Part shown: positions 20,227 to 24,933 of the stretch, piece after piece
Layout of the letters: every line of letters begins with the position of its first letter
How positions within the stretch are numbered: the first letter of the stretch is position 1
Assembly (NCBI GenBank): GCA_038227745.1
Contig: JBBRPS010000038.1
Span: 1-24,933 of the forward strand
DNA length: 24,933 nucleotides
Direction of reading: 5' to 3'
Source of the DNA: DASPXY01 sp038227745
GTDB taxonomy: Bacteria; Planctomycetota; Planctomycetia; Gemmatales; Gemmataceae
Notes under the pieces: generated by a model
Told to the model about the DNA's origin: nothing
The model's input: the letters and a program-made list of their open reading frames with translations, nothing else
Databases searched by the model: none
Made by a program: the position numbers and the translations under genes

Positions 20227-21379
20227 CCATTCCCGCACGGTGTCAGCAAGCGCGGCATCGAGGAGATCGCGGCGGTCGTCTTCGACGCCCCTGTGGCGCT
20301 GGGCACGGTGGCCAATCTCGAACAGGAAATGAGCGCCGCACTCGCGGCGCCCCACCAGGAAGCGGTGGCGGCCGTCCGCGCAGCGGCGATCAAGCACGCC
20401 GACGAGACCAGTTGGAAGCTGCGCGGGAAGTTGTGCTGGCTGTGGACTGCGGCCACGACGACAGTGGTGGCCTTCTTGATTCATGCCAAGCGCGGCGCCG
20501 TCGGGCTGACGGCGCTGCTGGGGGCGGAAATCCAGGGCATCTTGTGCAGCGACCGCTGGGGCGTCTACGACCGCGTGCCGGCGGAGCGTCGCCAAGTATG
20601 CTGGGCCCACCTGAAGCGCGACTTCCAGAAAATCGTGGACCGGGGCGGCCCCAGCGTGTCGGTGGGCCAAGGGGGGCAGCAAATCGTCAAAAAGGTCTTG
20701 GGCGTAACCGGCCGCCCGCTTTAACGCAACACCATGTTTTGATGGAACATGCAGCAGCGAATTCCTAGAAAACGGCCTGTTTCTGACGCCAGCCGCCAAG
20801 TAAACGGCGCGTTTTCGGCCGCTCAAAGAGCCAAGATGACCCAACACCCAAAATCTTCGTTAAAAAACGCTCGGGCCGTTCACCTCGGGATGCCGTAAAC
20901 CCCGTGTTTTCCGGTACTTGCTTGAGAGCGGGCGGCCGGTTACGCCCAAGGTCTTTGCCGCGTGGCATGCGTTCCAAGAGGGCCAAACCACGCGGGCACA
21001 ACTGCAAAGCCAACTGGAGCCGGTCATGAACCGGCTGCAACGGCTCTTGCTTGAAGGCGCGATCTTGGGCGAAGACAAGACGGTCGCGGCCTTTTGCGAG
21101 AACCTGTTGGCGTTGGAGCCTGCGCTGTGGACGTTCGCGAAGGTCGAGGGCGTGGAGCCGACCAACAACTTCATGGAGCGCTTGCTGCGCCGGGCGGTCT
21201 TGTGGCGGAAGCGGAGTTTCGGCAGTTGGAGCATAAACGGTTGTCGCTTCGTGGAGCGCGTCTTGACCATTGTGCAAACGCGGCGCTTGCAAGGGAAGAA
21301 CGTGCTGGAGTACATGCACGCAGCGCTGCTGGCTCATCGCTCTGACCAACCTTGTCCCAAATTGCTGCCGGAAGGGTGA
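20227..21379 (+). pseudogene. IS66 transposase, 5'-truncated and interrupted
   Basis: The frame from about 20227 (PFPHGVSKRGIEEIAAVVFD) to 20691 is the middle of an IS66 DDE transposase, and the second half runs from 20956 (FAAWHAFQEG) to the TGA at 21379. The catalytic residues are visible: Asp at 20401 (HADETSW), Asp at 20551 (CSDRWGVYD) and Glu at 21176 (EPTNNFMERL). The N-terminal third, with the helix-turn-helix and zinc finger, is absent, and no second end of the element is seen to the left. A 248-bp element plus an 8-base duplication breaks the gene at 20692-20955. Removing those 256 bases joins the two halves in frame (KKV-FAAWH), so the gene was intact at this point before that insertion. 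No active transposase can be made now. Confidence 0.92.
20700..20947. mobile_element. 248-bp MITE-like element inside IS66
   Basis: Perfect 21-bp terminal inverted repeats, 20700-20720 and 20927-20947, begin GGGCGTAACCGG at the outer edges; weaker pairing continues about 10 bases inward. The element is flanked by an exact 8-base direct repeat AAGGTCTT (20692-20699 and 20948-20955), the expected target duplication. The interior has no gene but holds a stem at 20768-20782 with 20802-20816. It is therefore a non-autonomous element moved by a transposase coded elsewhere. Eight-base duplications are made by IS66 and some other families; the parent family cannot be named from this sequence. Confidence 0.9.
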
Positions 21380-21387
21380 ACGGTTAC

Positions 21388-21559
21388 TCTGCACGTTTGC
21401 GGCGGTATATTCCTCGCTCTGTTCCAAGAATTGTTGGGACAGGCTCGCTTGGAGATCACTCGTAGCGACAACTCGCTGGAGGTCGATTTCCATCGAAGAA
21501 GATCGAGTCACCACAAAGAACTGAAACCGCTCAGTTGTGGGCATGTCCCGTCCCGTCAT
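21388..21559 (-). pseudogene. kwaB: KwaB-like N-terminal fragment cut by IS66
   Basis: The ATG at 21559 overlaps the stop of the kwaA-like gene (ATGA), showing translational coupling in an operon. About 57 residues remain (MTGRDMPTTERFQFFVVTRS to EEYTAANVQ) before the frame runs into the end of the IS66 element at 21387. The start, with FFVVTRSSSMEIDLQRV and a following DLQASLSQQFLEQSEEY helix, resembles the beginning of KwaB/DUF4868 proteins, the second component of the Kiwa phage-defence system, which normally has about 300 residues. The rest is not found left of the insertion. The identification rests on position and a short stretch of sequence. Confidence 0.55.
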
Positions 21560-22068
21560 GTTTCGAGGTAGATGTAATCCGCAAGTCGCTTCACTCGCAA
21601 AGTATTGTCGTGCCGGTGAATCGTTTTCTTCGAGATCAGCAGATACGTCATCCCGTTGTCGTTCTCGACCTCGTAGAAGTGGTAGCCTGCCATTGCCAGC
21701 AACGGATTGAAGGTGAACGAATTACCGTGGTAGACACAAAAGGCGATGATCGCCAGGATGTACACTGGCGTAAACCAGTTACCTGAGAAGATCAAGTCCT
21801 TCGTGAAGAGCGGCAGCAAGTACACGAGCAAGAAGGCAAGCACTTCCTTGTCCGCCGTCTTGACCTTCTTCGTGGTCAGCGGTTCTTCGGGCAGTACCAT
21901 CCGGCACCGCCGCAGGACGAGCCAGCAGACCATCACCAACAAGACGCCACCGCCCAGGTACAATCCACCCATCGTCCAGTCCATGTGGGCGAACGAGTTG
22001 ACAGCAAAGGCACCGAGGATAGGAGCCAAGGCAGTCAACATCAGCACCAACTTGCCCACCTTGTTCAT
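21556..22068 (-). CDS. kwaA: KwaA-like membrane protein (Kiwa defence)
   Basis: A 170-residue protein, taken from the ATG at 22068 (MNKVGKLVLML); a TTG four codons upstream is less likely. Four hydrophobic segments are seen: near 6-24, 31-51, 77-93 (VLAFLLVYLLPLF) and 99-116. A hydrophilic C-terminal tail GYHFYEVENDNGMTYLLISK follows. Four membrane spans plus such a tail, and an overlapping second gene, fit KwaA of the Kiwa system, a membrane sensor that works with the DNA-binding effector KwaB against phages. It lies about 118 bases downstream of brxL on the same strand. Because the kwaB-like gene is cut to 57 codons, Kiwa is presumably inactive here. An unrelated small membrane protein remains possible. 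Confidence 0.6.
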   Translation of the reverse strand: MNKVGKLVLMLTALAPILGAFAVNSFAHMDWTMGGLYLGGGVLLVMVCWLVLRRCRMVLPEEPLTTKKVKTADKEVLAFLLVYLLPLFTKDLIFSGNWFTPVYILAIIAFCVYHGNSFTFNPLLAMAGYHFYEVENDNGMTYLLISKKTIHRHDNTLRVKRLADYIYLET

Positions 22069-22185
22069 CGCCAACCCCAACAGCTAGAGTGTACGAAACG
22101 TCCGTACAGTAGTCTAGCTTTTCTGCTAACTCTTTGCGACCTCCGTAGGGCTGAAACGAACCGTCGTTCGACCTTTTTGGGGCGT

Positions 22186-24234
22186 CTACTGCACACCCAG
22201 CGCCTTGAACACCGCATCTGTGGGGTCGGAGTAGAAGCCCGTCTGAAACTTGGCGAACAACTCGCCGGGGATCGTCGGGATGTCTCGCACGCTCGCCATC
22301 GGCAGGAGCAGGCGCTTGGCCCCGGCGTCAAAGGCCACCTGCAACGACTCGGCCAGGTTCTCCACCGGCACGATGCTCCCGCCCAGGCTCATGCTGCCCA
22401 GCACGACGATCTGCTGCTGGAGCGGTCGCCCCAGGACGCCGGAACACAGGGCCACGAACGCCGCCAACGTCATCGCCGTCGTCGGCCCGGTGTTGTGCAA
22501 CTCGACGACGTGCAGGTGGTAGTCGTGGTCGCCGGCCTTGATCGAGGCGCTGACCCGGTTGGCGTTCGCCTTGAAGTAGTCGAAGCCGACCTTGATGGCT
22601 TCTTTGGCACCGCTGTTCGAGCCGAGGCCCGATGTCTTCAGCGTGCCGTTGCCAGCCATCACCTGCGTCTCCAGGCGGTAGAGGCCGAGATGCCCTCCCG
22701 ACCCCGTGGCGACGGTGTGCATGACGCCAGGGCTGAGGGGGCCATCCGGGATGAGCGTCCCGCCGCCCTGTTCCGGCACGCTGATGAACTTCTCCTCCAG
22801 TGTCTCCTGGTCGATGTAGCTGAAGTGAACGTCGAAGAACTCCATGCCGCCGATCTTCTTCAACTGCTCCTTCACCCGGCGTCGGGCTTCCAGGGCATAC
22901 TCCAGGCAGCGGCGAACGGCCTCCTTGTCGTATTCTTCCTGGGGGTAGAGCAACTTCAGCAGCCCGGAGACGGTGTGCTTGACGGCAATCGTGTCCCGCT
23001 GGTTCAGGTCACGCCCCAGCTTGAAATACTTGTTGATCGCATCGCCGAAGTTCCGCTTCCGCATCTCTCGCAGGAACTCGGCCAGGTAGTCCACGATGAG
23101 GCCGTACTGGTTCGTGAAGAACTCAGGCCGCATCTTGGGGATTTCCCAGCCGGGGACATAAGCGTGGAAGCGGTCGAAGAAGGCCGAGTCGATCATCGTC
23201 TCCGGGAACGGGGCGAACAGGTGGCTTGTCTTCACCAGCGTATCGACCGGCTGGTTGAGGTTGCCGACGAAGACCATCGAGGCGTAGGCGTTGACGGCAT
23301 CCCGGCCACGGGCGAAAGACCCGGAGGCCATGTAGTCCTTCATGATCTGGACGCCATCTTTGTCCTTGAAGGAAATGCCGGCCACTTCGTCGAAGGCCAC
23401 CACGTCCCACACTCCGACCAGGCCGACCATGCGTCGGGCCATGTTGTAGAACAGGTTCGCCACCGTGGTCTGTCCACCCGACACCAGGATGCTGTTCGGG
23501 CTGATTTCCTTGTAGATGTGGCTCTTGCCCGTGCCTCTTGGCCCTAGCTCGGTGAGGTTGAAGTTGTTCTCGATCAGCGGCACCATGCGGGCCAGCAGGT
23601 GCCATTTCACCCGCTCGGTGAAGTTGGTCGGTTCCATGCCGGTCGAGCGCAGCAGCACGTCGATCCACTGCCCCTCGGTGAAGGCCCGGCGACCCTGGAA
23701 CAACTCGTCCATGTCCATGTTCGGCATCTGGATCGGCTTCAAGTCCCGCAGGACGAACGGCGATTCCTTCTGGTCCTCCTCGAAGAAATACTCCAGGGTG
23801 ACGATGCACCAGATGCCGCCGACCAGCAGCTTCTCGAACTTCTTGACGTAGCTGCTGTTGACCTCGACGCCCTTCACACCGAGGTTGCCCAGCAGCGCCT
23901 CGTACACGTCCCGCTTCTCGTTGAGCGTCACCGTCACCTTGTCGATGACCTTCAGGCTGCCCCGCTCCCGGATGACCGACTTGACTTTCTCAGCCTCGTC
24001 GGGCCGCACGTAGTTTTCGGCCAGGACTTTCTTCACCGTCCGCATCCCGTCCTCGATCACGGCCTCATCGCTGGAGGCGCAGTACGTTCCCAGCAGGTAC
24101 TCCAGGACGTACACCGGCACGTTCGCCCCTTCCTTGACCAGCTTGGTCAAGTCCTTGCGAACGACCTTGCCGGCGAAGTGACGGATAAGCAAGTCGTCGA
24201 GTCCGGTATCGGGAGTTTTTGTTTCAGAAGTCAT
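22186..24234 (-). CDS. brxL: BREX protein BrxL (Lon-like AAA+)
   Basis: A 682-residue protein, full length for BrxL of type I BREX. The N-terminal part is specific to BrxL. The AAA+ domain has Walker A GPRGTGKS (231-238), Walker B VVAFDEV (278-284) and a sensor-like VFVGNLNQ (321-328). The C-terminal Lon-like domain runs from about 500 to the end, with GHLGLYRLE, HNTGPTTAMTLA (580-591) and LGGSIVPVENLAESLQ (617-632). BrxL forms ring-shaped multimers that bind DNA and is needed for BREX phage restriction in type I systems. The gene overlaps the end of the pglZ fragment by 11 bases, the usual pglZ-brxL order. It is the only complete-looking BREX gene in the window. In the Lon-like domain the catalytic serine and lysine positions hold other residues. 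Confidence 0.93.
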   Translation of the reverse strand: MTSETKTPDTGLDDLLIRHFAGKVVRKDLTKLVKEGANVPVYVLEYLLGTYCASSDEAVIEDGMRTVKKVLAENYVRPDEAEKVKSVIRERGSLKVIDKVTVTLNEKRDVYEALLGNLGVKGVEVNSSYVKKFEKLLVGGIWCIVTLEYFFEEDQKESPFVLRDLKPIQMPNMDMDELFQGRRAFTEGQWIDVLLRSTGMEPTNFTERVKWHLLARMVPLIENNFNLTELGPRGTGKSHIYKEISPNSILVSGGQTTVANLFYNMARRMVGLVGVWDVVAFDEVAGISFKDKDGVQIMKDYMASGSFARGRDAVNAYASMVFVGNLNQPVDTLVKTSHLFAPFPETMIDSAFFDRFHAYVPGWEIPKMRPEFFTNQYGLIVDYLAEFLREMRKRNFGDAINKYFKLGRDLNQRDTIAVKHTVSGLLKLLYPQEEYDKEAVRRCLEYALEARRRVKEQLKKIGGMEFFDVHFSYIDQETLEEKFISVPEQGGGTLIPDGPLSPGVMHTVATGSGGHLGLYRLETQVMAGNGTLKTSGLGSNSGAKEAIKVGFDYFKANANRVSASIKAGDHDYHLHVVELHNTGPTTAMTLAAFVALCSGVLGRPLQQQIVVLGSMSLGGSIVPVENLAESLQVAFDAGAKRLLLPMASVRDIPTIPGELFAKFQTGFYSDPTDAVFKALGVQ

Positions 24235-24811
24235 CGGTGAACGCCCTGTCGATAATCACTTCCACGCTCTGCTGCTCGATGCCGGTTTCGGCGTCCCGCA
24301 GGACGAGGCGGTAAGGAGTCTTCTTGTTGTACTGCCGATCCTGGAGGACCAGATTTACCCATTTCTTCCTCTCATCCATGTTCCCCGAAGTGGAGTCGAA
24401 TGTCACCGTCTCGATGTTCGTGACCGGCTCCTCGCCTTCGTATACGGCGACCTTCAGCGTGATGGCCTTGACCCGCTCGCTCACCGCTTCCATCTGGATC
24501 AACTGGAAGCGGTGCCGGGCCGTGGTGATCCGGTGGTTGCTGCCAAGCACTTGGACCGTCACCGGCTTGATCTTGGTATCCTGGGCCGACTTGCCCCGGA
24601 CGTGCTTCACGGTCAGGACCGGGACGACGATCTCCTGCGGCATGGCCCCGCCTTGGATGAACCGGGAGCCGCCCGTGAAGTGGAAGCGGTTCGACCCCTT
24701 GGGAATCCAGAACTCCATGTCGCCCTCGGCACCCGCCGTCGCCGCCGTCTTGCCGTGCCAGACGGCCTCGTGATCGGGCAGGTGCCGGCCCAGGAGGTCA
24801 GGGTAATCGCA
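24224..24811 (-). pseudogene. pglZ: C-terminal fragment of BREX phosphatase PglZ
   Basis: The frame is open from 24811 (CDYPDLLGRHLPDHEAVWHG) to the stop at 24224. The parts VWHGKTAATAGAEGDMEFWI, PKGSNRFHF and RFIQGGAMPQEIVVPVLTV are the conserved C-terminal region of type I PglZ, an alkaline-phosphatase-like protein of about 840 residues. The metal-binding phosphatase core, including the DHGF region, should lie just before it but is absent. In-frame TGA (24812-24814) and TAG (24821-24823) precede it. An internal ATG at 24718 could start a 164-residue piece. PglZ function is lost in this window unless the missing part lies elsewhere. The fragment is adjacent to brxL in the usual order. Confidence 0.88.
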
Positions 24812-24820
24812 TCAAAAACC

Positions 24821-24931
24821 CTAAAAAAGCTCCAATAGCTTCTCCAAGTTCTTGTCGTTCCATCCTGTCTGGAGGCGTTTCTTCTCGATGCTGCCCGTAA
24901 CGGTTTTGTTCTGAAGCTGCACGGACAATGC
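24821..24931 (-). CDS. End of an unidentified gene at the window edge
   Basis: An open frame enters from the right edge and stops at TAG 24821-24823. About 36 residues are visible, ending in SIEKKRLQTGWNDKNLEKL. It is in the same frame as the pglZ fragment but does not resemble the expected upstream part of PglZ. The DNA is richer in A and T than its surroundings. At the gene end AAGCT and AGCTT pair across five bases and a run of six T follows, which could terminate transcription. It may be the end of a transposase or other gene that replaced the N-terminal part of pglZ. I cannot name it. Confidence 0.4.
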   Translation of the reverse strand, partial: ALSVQLQNKTVTGSIEKKRLQTGWNDKNLEKLLELF

Positions 24932-24933
24932 CC

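Larger units (their letters stand above)
20227..21387 (+). mobile_element. Remnant of an IS66-family insertion sequence
   Basis: The right end is set at 21387, where GAACGGTTAC ends; its inverted form GTAACCGTTC fits the GTAA-type ends of IS66 elements and lies 8 bases past the transposase stop. Beyond it the kwaB-like frame begins. The left end, the tnpA and tnpB genes and the start of tnpC are missing, so part of the element was deleted together with the rest of kwaB. Confidence 0.75.

Noticed and set aside
20765..21386. Continuation of the kwaB-like frame to 20765
   Set aside because: Left of 21387 the frame reads the antisense strand of the IS66 transposase, so only the first 57 codons are native.
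21985..23547. 520-residue plus-strand frame opposite brxL
   Set aside because: brxL on the minus strand has Walker motifs and family similarity over its full length.

Overview
The window looks like a chromosome segment of a GC-rich planctomycete, probably of the Gemmata type. The evidence is a secreted-type protein with an N-terminal LEDRTVPS motif, Hanks-type Ser/Thr kinases fused to TPR or WD40 repeats, an ECF sigma factor next to such a kinase, a very large TPR protein, and many dispersed perfect palindromes. This is inferred from gene content; no marker gene such as rRNA is present.

Region 1-11.9 kb is a signalling block. On the minus strand are a LEDRTVPS-type exported protein (183-1370), a membrane Ser/Thr kinase with TPRs (1691-5044) and a small His-rich secreted protein (5223-5810). 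On the plus strand, a strong sigma70-like promoter drives an ECF sigma factor (6321-6914), followed by a kinase with about 28 WD40 repeats (7003-11856). That kinase lacks a normal N-terminus. Its WD40 part is two homologous blocks of about 14 repeats each.

Region 11.9-20.2 kb holds relic sequence, a toxin-antitoxin pair (12467-13098), a nucleotide-sugar dehydrogenase (13236-14585), a 1358-residue TPR protein (14837-18913) and a small zinc-ribbon-like protein (19624-19935). The toxin-antitoxin pair lies between two direct copies of a 127-bp piece of the dehydrogenase gene.

Region 20.2-24.9 kb is a damaged defence island, visibly less GC-rich than the backbone. From the left edge inward it holds a 5'-truncated IS66 transposase gene that is itself broken by a 248-bp non-coding element with perfect 21-bp terminal inverted repeats and an 8-bp target duplication. 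The IS66 end abuts the first 57 codons of a kwaB-like gene. An apparently intact kwaA-like membrane protein gene (Kiwa) follows, then an intact BREX brxL gene, then only the C-terminal part of pglZ. At the right edge pglZ is cut off by two in-frame stops and unrelated AT-rich sequence. The rest of BREX is not visible here. The island therefore looks like Kiwa and BREX modules decaying through insertion and deletion, with brxL and kwaA as the only intact-looking genes.
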